Below are positions 12,695 through 19,955 of a stretch of DNA of 22,855 nt, in pieces. The stretch is from positions 1 through 22,855 of the IMG/VR virus record IMGVR_UViG_3300047469_000007. The stretch is one strand, 5' to 3'. The position numbers were made by a program, and so were the translations under genes. Source of the DNA: a virus. The notes below the pieces were generated by a model. That model was not told the DNA's origin, did not search any database, and worked only from the letters and a program-made list of their open reading frames with translations. Position 1 is the first letter of the stretch. The number at the start of each line of letters is the position of its first letter.

Positions 12695-13757
12695 CGCCAC
12701 CATTCGGAACGCTGTCTTCCTCGAACAACTGAAGTCCGGTGAGGTGGAGAAGTTCGCGCCCTTCCTGAAGGAGATTGACCGGTCGATTCGTGATCAGCTC
12801 GGTCGTGCGGATCTGACCGATTACACCACCGCCAGGCTGGAGAAGCTGCTCACCGAGGTCGATAGCCTGCTTCTGGGGATATTCGATCGGTATAGCGATC
12901 AGTTGAACCTTGATCTGGTCGACATCGCCAACTACGAGGCCCAGTTCGAAGCCGCCAGCCTGACCCGCGCCGCGCCGGTTGGCGTTGTGTTCGATGCGGT
13001 GCTGCCTGGGGTTGCTGCAATTCGTGCGGCCATCCTGACCAACCCGCTCAGCGTACGCGGTGCCGACGGCGGCAAGCTGCTCAAGGCGTTCATTGATGGC
13101 TTCACCACGAACGAGCGGCAACGCCTCACTGGCGCAATCCGGCAGGGATTCTTCGAAGGTCAGACGAACTTCCAGATCATCAAGGCCGTTCGCGGCACGA
13201 AGGCTCTCAACTATAACGACGGCATACTGGCCACGACCAACCGAAACGCCGAGGCGATCGTCCGCACAGCAGTCCAGCACGTAGCCACCCAGGCGCGAAT
13301 GGAGACGCTGAAGGAAAACAGCGATGTCGTTCAGTCGGTGGAGTGGGTCAGCACCCTGGATACGCGCACAACTGCGCAGTGTCGGACACTGGATGGGCGG
13401 CGGTTCAAGCTGACTGAAGGTCCCAGGCCGCCGCTGCACATCCGGTGCCGGTCGACCGTGGTTGCGGTCACCAGATTCAGCGCACTGTTCAGCCAGGGCG
13501 CTACACGGGCATCAGTCGGCGAGGGAGGGCCTCAACAAGTCCGCGCCGATCAGACCTATTACGAGTGGCTGCAACAACAGCCGGCGGCCTTCCAAGACAA
13601 GGCCATTGGCCCGGTCCGTGGAAAGCTGTTTCGCGATGGTGGGCTGAGTGTTGAGCGGTTTTCTGAGCTTCAGCTAGATCGGAACTTCAAGCCTCTGACC
13701 CTGGAGCAGATGAAGACGCTTGAACCACTGGCGTTTGCAAGCGCAGGCATCAGTTGA
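12669..13757 (+). CDS. head morphogenesis protein (Mu gpF / SPP1 gp7-like)
   Basis: A 362-residue minor head protein. The conserved part lies at about 195-265: NRNAEAIVRTAVQHVATQAR, then VEWVSTLDTRTTAQCRTLDG and PPLHIRCRSTVVAV. It includes the C-x-x-LDG and PPLHxxCRS motifs of the gpF/gp7 family. These proteins are injected or assist early capsid assembly. The N-terminal 190 residues are helical. GAGGT precedes the start, which lies inside the portal gene. Just after its stop the strand changes to the inserted leftward gene. Confidence 0.86.
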   Translation: MAANQAILDATIRNAVFLEQLKSGEVEKFAPFLKEIDRSIRDQLGRADLTDYTTARLEKLLTEVDSLLLGIFDRYSDQLNLDLVDIANYEAQFEAASLTRAAPVGVVFDAVLPGVAAIRAAILTNPLSVRGADGGKLLKAFIDGFTTNERQRLTGAIRQGFFEGQTNFQIIKAVRGTKALNYNDGILATTNRNAEAIVRTAVQHVATQARMETLKENSDVVQSVEWVSTLDTRTTAQCRTLDGRRFKLTEGPRPPLHIRCRSTVVAVTRFSALFSQGATRASVGEGGPQQVRADQTYYEWLQQQPAAFQDKAIGPVRGKLFRDGGLSVERFSELQLDRNFKPLTLEQMKTLEPLAFASAGIS

Positions 13758-13769
13758 GTTAATCGACGC

Positions 13770-14375
13770 TTAATCTGTAATCCGCTTGTACCAAAAATAA
13801 GGCCTAATTTTATTAGTTACTTCTGGTTTGCCAATAAGGAATGACTTGGCAGCATCGATATTAAAATCGAGTGCGTTAACCGGGCGATAAAAGTCATACT
13901 TGCGCTTTGTCGAAATAAACATGCCGGTTTCGATAAGTGCATTAACTACTGCGGTGGTTGCCTGCATTGTATTGCGATATGGGGAAGCCTTGCTCAAGAA
14001 CTCAGAACGGATCAGCGGATCCAATGACCCACGATGACGAGCTTCAAAGTTATCCAGTGCTTGGGCTCTCATGCTTACCGGGAAGCTGTTGCCGTACTCG
14101 GCCTTAACGTCATCACGGTCGTTGTCAGCAGCCATGGCGATCAGGTTGGTGTCGACACAATACTGAGCCAAGCGGACGAGATCTATGTATTCACCTGGCG
14201 CGTTTGGAAGAGACACGCGCAGGCCGTCTTCTGACAAGAGACTTTTCTCATTGCTGGCAGACAGGGCATCGGCATACGGAACAGCTGTATTAAGCATTAA
14301 GTATTCCTCGTAGGGGAGAAGGGCAAACATAGGCTTTCCTTCTCGGTCGTTTATTATTTGTACTGGGGGTTTCAT
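13770..14375 (-). CDS. leftward A+T-rich accessory gene with antitoxin-like N-terminus
   Basis: A 201-residue protein inserted, in reverse, between the gpF-like and scaffold genes. Residues 5-28 (VQIINDREGKPMFALLPYEE and YLML) match the segment found at the start of several type II antitoxins and XRE-type regulators (I-x-D-x-x-GKP-x-F-x-x-LP-x-x-x-Y). The remaining 170 residues match nothing I recognise and are mixed alpha/beta (IDLVRLAQYCVDTNLIAMAA, then SPYRNTMQATTAVVNALIET). AGAGGA lies 8 nt upstream of the ATG and an inverted repeat (14394-14414) lies just beyond. Base composition is visibly more A+T-rich than its neighbours, a sign of separate origin. It is probably a moron expressed in the lysogen, with a possible defence, exclusion or regulatory role. 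Function unproven. Confidence 0.72.
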   Translation of the reverse strand: MKPPVQIINDREGKPMFALLPYEEYLMLNTAVPYADALSASNEKSLLSEDGLRVSLPNAPGEYIDLVRLAQYCVDTNLIAMAADNDRDDVKAEYGNSFPVSMRAQALDNFEARHRGSLDPLIRSEFLSKASPYRNTMQATTAVVNALIETGMFISTKRKYDFYRPVNALDFNIDAAKSFLIGKPEVTNKIRPYFWYKRITD

Positions 14376-14393
14376 ATTAAAATCCTCTGGCTG

Positions 14394-14414
14394 TTTCGTT
14401 TAGCTTAAACGAAA
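14394..14414. promoter_or_regulatory. inverted-repeat operator upstream of the leftward accessory gene
   Basis: 9-bp arms TTTCGTTTA and TAAACGAAA separated by GCT, lying 19 bp upstream of the start codon of the leftward gene. A weak minus-strand promoter (-35 TTGCTT, 16 bp, -10 TAAGCT) overlaps it. Perfect arms of this size are typical of autoregulated antitoxin or regulator operators. It is not a CI site: its arms and spacing differ, although both contain TTTAGC. Confidence 0.55.
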
Positions 14415-14507
14415 TAAATGAAAAAGCAAGAAATTATTAAGCCCTCTCAAGGCAGGGCATTAAATTCTGCAGGCAGGGCCTGCGCCACGTCTCCGGGAGA
14501 CAAGCAA

Positions 14508-15218
14508 ATGGGTTTGAAATATCAGCTGGACACTCTTGATGGAGTGGATGACGGCGTGCGCGCTCTTTACACCGAGAAGGACGGCAAGTATGTCCTGGGT
14601 ATCGAAGGCTTGCCGCCACAAGAAGACGTTTCGGGCCTTAAGTCGAAGGTCGAAGAGCTGCTTAGCGAGAAGAAGCTGGCTGAAAAGAAAGCGCGCGAAG
14701 CAGAAGAGGTGGCCCGCACCGAGCGTGAAGAAGCCGCTCGCAAGTCTGGCAACGTCGAAGAACTCGAAAAGTCCTGGTCCGAGAAGTACAACCGCCTGCA
14801 AAGCGAGTTGACCGGCCAGCTTGATCAGGAGCGCGGCGCGCTGAGCAACCAGATCCGGGATCTGACCGTCGGCCGTACCGCTACTGACATCGCGTCTGCC
14901 CTGGCAATTCCAGGCAGCGCCAAAGCCCTGTTGCCGCACATCGAACGCCGTTTGAGCGTCGAGCAGCGCGACGGGAAGCCTGTTGTGGTCGTCCTCGACC
15001 AGCAGGGCAAGCTCTCGGCTTCAACGCTGGATGAGCTGAAAGCAGAATTCGCAAACGACACGGCCTTCGCGCCGTTGATCGCGGGCAGCAAAGCATCAGG
15101 TGGCGGGGCCTCTGGTGCTGGGAATGGCGGCGGGGCCGCGAAAGGAAACATCGGCGGCACCAAGGCCGAGCGCACTCAAGCGCTTGCCAGCAAATACCCA
15201 GACCTCCCCTTAAAGTAA
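14508..15218 (+). CDS. capsid scaffolding protein
   Basis: A 236-residue acidic, coiled-coil protein (about 45-125, with SGLKSKVEELLSEKKLAEKK and AREAEEVARTEREEAARKSG) followed by a folded part (GRTATDIASALAIPGSAKAL, about 125-180). A flexible Gly/Ala-rich stretch (GGGASGAGNGGGAAKG) precedes a basic C-terminal tail that would bind capsid protein. Its size, coiled coil and place immediately before the major capsid gene define a scaffold. The start is the ATG with GGGAGA upstream. A 30-codon longer frame starts in the A+T-rich inserted segment without a ribosome binding site and is rejected. Confidence 0.78.
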   Translation: MGLKYQLDTLDGVDDGVRALYTEKDGKYVLGIEGLPPQEDVSGLKSKVEELLSEKKLAEKKAREAEEVARTEREEAARKSGNVEELEKSWSEKYNRLQSELTGQLDQERGALSNQIRDLTVGRTATDIASALAIPGSAKALLPHIERRLSVEQRDGKPVVVVLDQQGKLSASTLDELKAEFANDTAFAPLIAGSKASGGGASGAGNGGGAAKGNIGGTKAERTQALASKYPDLPLK

Positions 15219-15229
15219 GGAATTGATCC

Positions 15230-16198
15230 ATGTCCCTGTCGCAAATGCAGGTTTTCAACGAATTCATCATGCCAGAAACCCTGGAGACGCTGGACCAGAT
15301 GCTGGAGGCTTTCAACGCCGCGAGCAATGGCGCCATCGTGCTGTCTCCGGACGGCTTCACTGGCGACTTCCTCCAACAGTCGTTCTTCCAGAACCTCGGC
15401 GCAGCTCAGCGCCGCGTCAACCGGTACGCAGCCCAGGCCGCTGTAACTCCTGTCGATCTGACTGAACTGCAGAACACCACCGTCAAGGTGGCTGGCGGCT
15501 TCGGTCCCGTTCGTTACGAGCCATCGCAAATGACCTGGCTGCAGCGTCCGACTGTTCAGGGTATCGAAGTGGCGTCGAAGGCCTTCGCCGAGATCCTGCT
15601 GAAGGACCAGCTGAACACTGCTATTGCCGCCCTGGTGGCCGCGATCACTGGCCAGGCGGCGGCAACCAACGACGTGTCGGCCACCCTCGGCATCAGTCAG
15701 GCCGCCCTGAACAATTCGCACGCCAAGTTCGGTGACGCAAGCCAAAGCTTGGTTGCCCAGGTAATGCAGGGAAGCACCTGGCACAAACTGGTCGGTCAAG
15801 GTCTGGCCAACGCCAGCAACTTGTTCGAAGCTGGCAACGTTCGCGTTGTCGATATCCTGGGCAAGATTTCGGTTGTGACCGATGCTCCTGCGTTGATGCA
15901 GACCGGCACGCCGAACAAGGAAATTATCCTGGCGCTCGCATCCGGCGCTGCGCTGGTGCATGACAGCCGCGATATCATCTCGAACGTGCAGACCACCAAC
16001 GGTCAGACCCGCATCGAGACGACCATTCAGGTTGACTACACCTTCGGCCTGGGCTTGAAGGGTTACACCTGGGATACCGCGAACGGCGGCAAGTCGCCTA
16101 CCAGCGCGGCGCTGGCCACCGGCACCAACTGGGACAAGACCGCGACCAGCATCAAGGACACCGCTGGTGTTGCCTTGATCGGTGACGCTGCCAAGTAA
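15230..16198 (+). CDS. major capsid protein
   Basis: A 322-residue structural protein forming the icosahedral shell. It follows the scaffold and has AAGGA upstream. The N-terminus (MSLSQMQVFNEFIMPETLET) and the sections QQSFFQNLGAAQRRVNRYAA and TWHKLVGQGLANASNLFEAG match the HK97-fold capsid group of Gp13-like phages. The C-terminal part has the beta-rich pattern RIETTIQVDYTFGLGLKGYT, characteristic of an A-domain strand set. Codon bias is strong, as usual for the most abundant virion protein. A hairpin follows the stop codon. Confidence 0.85.
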   Translation: MSLSQMQVFNEFIMPETLETLDQMLEAFNAASNGAIVLSPDGFTGDFLQQSFFQNLGAAQRRVNRYAAQAAVTPVDLTELQNTTVKVAGGFGPVRYEPSQMTWLQRPTVQGIEVASKAFAEILLKDQLNTAIAALVAAITGQAAATNDVSATLGISQAALNNSHAKFGDASQSLVAQVMQGSTWHKLVGQGLANASNLFEAGNVRVVDILGKISVVTDAPALMQTGTPNKEIILALASGAALVHDSRDIISNVQTTNGQTRIETTIQVDYTFGLGLKGYTWDTANGGKSPTSAALATGTNWDKTATSIKDTAGVALIGDAAK

Positions 16199-16209
16199 CC
16201 CCTGATGTC

Positions 16210-16231
16210 TGCGCCGGGGCAGCCTGGCGCA
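16210..16231 (+). other. intercistronic hairpin after the capsid gene
   Basis: TGCGCC/GGCGCA arms (16210-16215 and 16226-16231) with a 10-nt loop and no T-run, just upstream of the next ribosome binding site. It could protect the capsid mRNA 3' end or reduce expression of the next gene. Confidence 0.35.
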
Positions 16232-16245
16232 GCGGAGAATTTCCC

Positions 16246-16560
16246 ATGAGCGACAAAAACGTTTGGTATCTTCCGGGTCCATTCCATCGTTACGAAGACG
16301 ATGTGAAAGCCATTGCCAAGAAAGCAGGCTTGATCATCATCGACGCAAACGTGACGGATGACCGTGACGATGAGGTCGAAAAGGCGCCCAAAGCGAAGCT
16401 GAAGGCCGAGTATCGCGACAAGCCATCCAAGCAGGAGGCTGACCCGCGCGACAAGCTGAATATCGACGAAGTGAAGGCGGCGCTGACTGAAAAGTCTGTG
16501 GCCTTCGACGAAACAGCTGATCTTCCGACCCTGCTGCAACTGCTCAAAGCCCAGGACTGA
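16246..16560 (+). CDS. HeH/LEM-domain head protein
   Basis: A 104-residue protein, highly charged, with a C-terminal segment at about 72-104 (LNIDEVKAALTEKSVAFDET, then LPTLLQLLKAQ) that fits the HeH/LEM helix-extended loop-helix motif found in small phage head and tail proteins, including FI-like ones. The N-terminal half is a separate small domain (NVWYLPGPFHRYEDDVKAIA). It lies between the capsid and the connector genes, so it is likely a head-completion or DNA-contacting virion protein. The domain call rests on the helical pattern and is moderately secure. Confidence 0.6.
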   Translation: MSDKNVWYLPGPFHRYEDDVKAIAKKAGLIIIDANVTDDRDDEVEKAPKAKLKAEYRDKPSKQEADPRDKLNIDEVKAALTEKSVAFDETADLPTLLQLLKAQD

Positions 16561-16563
16561 CAC

Positions 16564-17064
16564 ATGCTAATCATCGAGGACGGCACCGGGTTGCCAGATG
16601 CCGAAAGCTACGCGAGCGCTGACGATTTGACTCGTTATGCGGTCAAGTTCGGCTCTGTCATCCCCTCGGAAGAGGTCCAGCAAGAGGCACTGCTGCGCCG
16701 GGCCGCTCTCGCAATGGATGGCATGATCTGGAAAGGGCGCAAGACGTCGAGTGATCAGGCTCTGGCCTGGCCTCGGCGCGACGTTGAGCTGGATTGCGAG
16801 ATCAAGCCTGACAACTATCTGCCCGGGCGAATCCCGTACGGGCAGATGGCACTGGCGGTCGAACTGTACGCCGATGATATCGATCCGCCGGAGAAGCGCA
16901 AAGGCGCGGTTACGCTGGAGCGAGTGGAAGGCGCGGTCACGCGCGAATACGCGACGATACCGAACACCAGCGGCCGACTGTTACCAGCGGCGCCGGATCG
17001 ACCGAGCGCTACGCAGTTCGCCGACTATTTGCAAAAGCGAGGACTGTTCGCAATTCGCTCATAG
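16564..17064 (+). CDS. head-tail connector, DnaT-like domain protein
   Basis: A 166-residue protein with the N-terminal pattern MLIIEDGTGLPDAESYASAD and ALAWPRRDVELDCEIKPDNY, typical of phage head-completion proteins annotated as putative DnaT-like, gp6-type adaptors that join portal to tail. Helices around 30-70 and 95-120 (PYGQMALAVELYADDIDPPE) match the adaptor fold. AGGA lies upstream. The last codons overlap the tail end of the leftward ORF. Confidence 0.68.
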   Translation: MLIIEDGTGLPDAESYASADDLTRYAVKFGSVIPSEEVQQEALLRRAALAMDGMIWKGRKTSSDQALAWPRRDVELDCEIKPDNYLPGRIPYGQMALAVELYADDIDPPEKRKGAVTLERVEGAVTREYATIPNTSGRLLPAAPDRPSATQFADYLQKRGLFAIRS

Positions 17065-17370
17065 CTCGCTCCACACTCCCTGCGCTACGAGGCGTACAAG
17101 TTTGTCGATGGCCTCCGGATCTTCGCTAACCATTGCGCCCGCAATCGCAGTCATCCTAATTAACCCGACGATGGAAAAGCTTCTGCAAAGCGGAACAATA
17201 CAATCTTGCACCAACCGCACATGATCAGGAGGCGCGGCGCCTTCTAGCGCCAGCTTGATAGCATCGCGAGCATCTAATTTGCGCATAAGACTCGGCGATC
17301 CCGAATCACAAGTTGCGAACAATTCGTAGCCCGTATCAATCAGAAGTTGATTCTTCTGTTCCTTTGTCAT
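17059..17370 (-). CDS. leftward accessory ORF between neck genes
   Basis: A 103-residue ORF (MTKEQKNQLLIDTGYELFAT at the start, RSFSIVGLIRMTAIAGAMVS and EDPEAIDKLVRLVAQGVWSE near the end) oriented against the operon. A longer in-frame version reads through the next structural gene and is rejected. GAG-ATGAAGAA upstream gives a plausible ribosome binding site. The centre is hydrophobic enough for a short membrane-associated helix but the whole is better read as a small helical soluble protein. Its start is 21 bp from the divergent start at 17392, so its promoter would lie within that gene. It overlaps the previous stop by 6 bp. Unknown function; probable moron. Confidence 0.55.
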   Translation of the reverse strand: MTKEQKNQLLIDTGYELFATCDSGSPSLMRKLDARDAIKLALEGAAPPDHVRLVQDCIVPLCRSFSIVGLIRMTAIAGAMVSEDPEAIDKLVRLVAQGVWSEL

Positions 17371-17391
17371 TTCTTCATCTCGGTGGCGTTC

Positions 17392-17760
17392 ATGAGTTTC
17401 TACGACGAAATGGCTGCGCTGGCGTTGGAGATGATCACAGAATTCGGTCAGGCCGTAACGATTCAGGCTACTGCGCCGGGTGAGTACGATCCAGAAACCG
17501 GCACTGCTGCCCCAGGCGTTGTGACAGAGCAAGCCGCTCAAGGCCTGCTGATCGACTTCACCGGCCAAGAGTTCCTGACCAATACCCTGATTAAGCAGGG
17601 CGACAAGAAGCTGAAGATTGCCGCGCAGGGCCTTCTATGGGTGCCTGATCTGCTGAACACAGTCGTCGCCCAGGGCCGCACATGGTCCATCGTGCCGCCG
17701 CTTAAAGAGATCAACCCGGCCGGGACGCCAATTCTCTATGAACTGCAGGTGAGGGCGTGA
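17392..17760 (+). CDS. head closure / neck protein
   Basis: A 122-residue beta-rich protein (MSFYDEMAALALEMITEFGQ, then TIQATAPGEYDPETGTAAPG, and a terminal PPLKEINPAGTPILYELQVR). The size, beta-rich pattern and order (connector, this protein, gp10-like, tail terminator) match head-closure proteins. The first 15 codons of a longer frame lie in the region opposite the leftward ORF and include no ribosome binding site, so the ATG at 17392 is taken. The ribosome binding site is weak (GGTGG). The name is inferred from gene order. Confidence 0.62.
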   Translation: MSFYDEMAALALEMITEFGQAVTIQATAPGEYDPETGTAAPGVVTEQAAQGLLIDFTGQEFLTNTLIKQGDKKLKIAAQGLLWVPDLLNTVVAQGRTWSIVPPLKEINPAGTPILYELQVRA

Positions 17761-18182
17761 GCAGGAAAGGTGCCGGGCAGTCCGGCAGTTTCGCTTTGAG
17801 CCTCGCCCAATTTGCCGAGACAGCTAAAGAAGCGGTTGACGCAAGCCTTCGGGAGATCGTGATTGAGCTGGGCAACTCGCTTATTCGAATGTCTCCGGTC
17901 GACACAGGCCGCTTCCGTGGCAACTGGCAGTTCAGCATAAGCACTCCGGCCAGCGGCACGATTGCCCAGGTAGACCCTAATGGCGCCGCGACGTCTGCGC
18001 AGATCGCTGACGGATCGATCGCCTTTAAGGCTGGTGAAACTGCTTTCATCGTCAACAACCTGCCGTACTCAATCCCGCTGGAGTTTGGTCATTCCGATCA
18101 GGCGCCCGCCGGTATGGTCCGCGTCACCGTGGCCCGCTTCCAGCAAATCGTGCTGGAGGCCATCAGGAACAATCAGGTATGA
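17757..18182 (+). CDS. HK97 gp10-like tail completion protein
   Basis: A 141-residue protein with the family signature LGNSLIRMSPVDTGRFRGNW (about 39-58) and a C-terminal NNLPYSIPLEFGHSDQAPAG (100-119), followed by MVRVTVARFQQIV. This is the HK97 gp10/PF04883 arrangement, a protein at the head-tail junction. It starts at GTG overlapping the upstream stop (GTGA), with AGGTGAGGG upstream, and is coupled to the tail terminator by an ATGA overlap. Confidence 0.84.
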   Translation: MSRKGAGQSGSFALSLAQFAETAKEAVDASLREIVIELGNSLIRMSPVDTGRFRGNWQFSISTPASGTIAQVDPNGAATSAQIADGSIAFKAGETAFIVNNLPYSIPLEFGHSDQAPAGMVRVTVARFQQIVLEAIRNNQV

Positions 18183-18595
18183 GCCATAACGTTATCGCTT
18201 CGATATTCGAGGCTCGTCTGCTCACGTGGGCGAAGGCCCTGGCCAAGCCATTGAAGGTCGTCGTCGAGAATGAGGCCTATAAGCCTGCGAATGGCGAGAT
18301 CTACCTGCAAGCCTTCACTCTGCCAGCGGACACCTCAAGCGAGACGCTGGCGGGCGATCACAGGCTGTACCTCGGAGTCTTTCAGGTCAGCATCGTGACG
18401 CCATCCGGAAAATACCGAGGACCGGCCGACGCTATCGCCGATCAGGTGACTGCGCTGTTCCCGCTTTACGAGCGCAATACGAAGAGCCTGCTCACAGTCG
18501 TGACAATGACGCCGCCGGGCCAAGGCCCAGGCATCACCGATGACAGCACCTACACCGTGCCAGTCTCTTTCGAATACCGCTCTGACACTAACTAA
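18179..18595 (+). CDS. tail terminator protein (DUF4128 type)
   Basis: A 138-residue protein like lambda gpU, which caps the tail tube and sets its end. Features: MSHNVIASIFEARLLTWAKA at the N-terminus, LYLGVFQVSIVTPSGKYRGP (about 62-81), ALFPLYERN and a terminal YTVPVSFEYR. These match DUF4128 tail terminators. The gene is coupled to gp10-like by ATGA, and its place before the tail tube fits exactly. Confidence 0.8.
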   Translation: MSHNVIASIFEARLLTWAKALAKPLKVVVENEAYKPANGEIYLQAFTLPADTSSETLAGDHRLYLGVFQVSIVTPSGKYRGPADAIADQVTALFPLYERNTKSLLTVVTMTPPGQGPGITDDSTYTVPVSFEYRSDTN

Positions 18596-18606
18596 CGGGA
18601 GACGAA

Positions 18607-18810
18607 ATGGAACTGCACGAACTTAAGTCTAGAAAGCAAGCTCTTGAAACGGACCTTGCCTCAAAAATACAGGAAGCAGTCACCCGCTTCATGGAAGAGA
18701 CCGGAGTTGGCGTTCTTGGGGTCGATGTGAGAATGCACAACCACCAATCGATGGAAGAGCCAACAAATACAGCCGTCGTCGGCTCGGTCACGATCGAGAT
18801 AAATTTGTAA
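18607..18810 (+). CDS. small tail-region protein, function unknown
   Basis: A 67-residue protein with a strong ribosome binding site (GGGAGA). The N-terminal half is a heptad-like helix (MELHELKSRKQALETDLASK) and the C-terminal half a beta hairpin (GVDVRMHNHQSMEEPTNTAV). It could be a small chaperone-like or DNA-contacting protein. No family is recognised. It is followed by a terminator. Confidence 0.58.
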   Translation: MELHELKSRKQALETDLASKIQEAVTRFMEETGVGVLGVDVRMHNHQSMEEPTNTAVVGSVTIEINL

Positions 18811-18840
18811 TAACTGAACACGCCCGTTGGGCAACCACTG

Positions 18841-18863
18841 AACCCGCCATTGAGCGGGTTTTG
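18841..18863 (+). terminator. intrinsic terminator before the tail tube gene
   Basis: 7-bp stem AACCCGC/GCGGGTT with loop CATTGA and tract TTTT. A second small hairpin (GCCC-GTT-GGGC, 18822-18832) lies just upstream. It sits inside the late operon, so late polymerase must read through it. Confidence 0.65.
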
Positions 18864-18888
18864 TCATTTCTGCAAAGAGGAAAACCCC

Positions 18889-19539
18889 ATGGGCTTCAAA
18901 CTCCCCAACGGCGCTACGTTCGAAATCGCATCCACCTACGGCGCTGACATTCCTGTCACAGCCATTTCCAATGCCAATCCCGCTGTGGCGTCGGCAGCGG
19001 CAGCTGGGTTGGTGTTGGGCGACGTCATCGCGATCACTTCCGGCTGGACCAAGTTGAATCAGCGCGCGGTCCGCGTTGGTGCGATCACAAGCGGCTCATT
19101 CGTGCTGGACGGCATCGACACCACCAAGGTGCAGACCTACCCGGCAGGCTCCGGCGTTGGCTCGGTGCGTGAGGTCACTGCGTTTGAAGCGATCTCCCAG
19201 ATCACGGACGTAGCGGCCAGCGGCGGCGAACAGCAATTCTTCACGTTCGGCTTTTTGGAAGATGACGACGACCGCCAGATTCCCACCACCAAGAACCCCA
19301 GCACCCTGGCGCTGACCGTCGCCGACGATCCGACCCTCGGCTATGTCGCCATCTGCGAAGAGGCGGATGCCGATAAAGAACCGCGCGTCCTTCGCCTGAA
19401 CCTGCCAAACGGCGACATCATCCTCTACAACGGTTACGTGTCGATCACCACGACTCCGGCCCTGGCACGTAACAATCTGATGACCCGTGTCATCAACGTT
19501 TCGCTGACTGGCCGCCCAACCCGTTACTCGGCAGCGTAA
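18889..19539 (+). CDS. tail tube protein
   Basis: A 216-residue major tail protein. It starts at MGFKLPNGATFEIASTYGAD with GAGGA upstream. An upstream in-frame TTG gives a 13-residue extension reading out of the terminator and is rejected. The beta-rich repeating pattern and the middle SEC-like ITDVAASGGEQQFFTFGFLE (98-117), with ILYNGYVSITTTPALARNNL near the C-terminus, match the phage tail-tube family of lambda-like siphophages. The following genes are the assembly-chaperone pair and the tape measure, the expected order. Confidence 0.8.
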   Translation: MGFKLPNGATFEIASTYGADIPVTAISNANPAVASAAAAGLVLGDVIAITSGWTKLNQRAVRVGAITSGSFVLDGIDTTKVQTYPAGSGVGSVREVTAFEAISQITDVAASGGEQQFFTFGFLEDDDDRQIPTTKNPSTLALTVADDPTLGYVAICEEADADKEPRVLRLNLPNGDIILYNGYVSITTTPALARNNLMTRVINVSLTGRPTRYSAA

Positions 19540-19548
19540 GGAGCCCCA

Positions 19549-19938
19549 ATGGCCAAGTTCAAGATTGCCCAAAACCCGACGTTCAAGGTCGACGTGGATA
19601 TTCCTCGCGTCGGCGGCACCACAATCAAGGTGCCTTTCGAGTTCAAGTACCGCGATCGCAAAGATTTGGCGGAACTCTTCGTGGCTTGGCAGGAAGCGGC
19701 CAGGCAGGAAGATGAACGCTTCAGGGCAATGGGGGCCGATGTCGACCTGGTAGAGCTCACCAAGTCAAACATCAATCGCCAGGTTGATCAGGTCACCCAG
19801 CTCGTAGCCAGCTGGGGGTTCGACGACAAGCTCAACGAAGAGTCCATCCGGGCGCTGGTTGAAACGTCGGCTGGTGCTGGCGAAGCCATCGCAGATGCCT
19901 ATCGAAAAGCCTTCACAGTGGTCCGCCTGGGAAACTAA
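19549..19938 (+). CDS. tail assembly chaperone, first frame (G-like)
   Basis: A 129-residue protein (MAKFKIAQNPTFKVDVDIPR; basic and helical RKDLAELFVAWQEAARQEDE; C-terminal AYRKAFTVVRLGN). It matches the phage TAC_4 group and corresponds to lambda gpG, which binds the tape measure during tail assembly. Its last sense codons, GGA AAC, lie in a GGGAAAC slippery site directly before the TAA stop, so a fraction of ribosomes should shift by -1 and continue into the next frame. AAGGAG precedes the start. The predicted fusion is about 233 residues. Confidence 0.85.
   Translation: MAKFKIAQNPTFKVDVDIPRVGGTTIKVPFEFKYRDRKDLAELFVAWQEAARQEDERFRAMGADVDLVELTKSNINRQVDQVTQLVASWGFDDKLNEESIRALVETSAGAGEAIADAYRKAFTVVRLGN
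19929..19935 (+). promoter_or_regulatory. -1 ribosomal frameshift site (GGGAAAC)
   Basis: Heptamer G-GGA-AAC is in register with the first chaperone frame (codons GGA 19930, AAC 19933) and is followed at once by TAA. After a -1 slip, reading continues CTA ACC AAG GTC GCC CGC CTG ATG into the second frame with no stop. It is the same type of heptamer as lambda GGGAAAG at the G-T junction. Confidence 0.85.
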
Positions 19939-19955
19939 CCAAGGTCGCCCGCCTG

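Noticed and set aside
12573-13439. 288-residue minus-strand ORF across the gpF-like gene
   Set aside because: Shadow frame; the plus-strand gene has clear family motifs.
14399-14404. CI operator half-site TTTAGC near the leftward accessory gene
   Set aside because: Only one half-site matches; the partner GCTAAA at the right spacing is missing, so CI control is not supported.
14418-14507. 30-codon extension of the scaffold gene
   Set aside because: The start lacks a ribosome binding site and lies in the A+T-rich inserted segment; the ATG at 14508 has GGGAGA upstream.
15176-16282. 368-residue minus-strand ORF across the capsid gene
   Set aside because: Antisense shadow of the strongly codon-biased capsid and scaffold end; composition is not protein-like.
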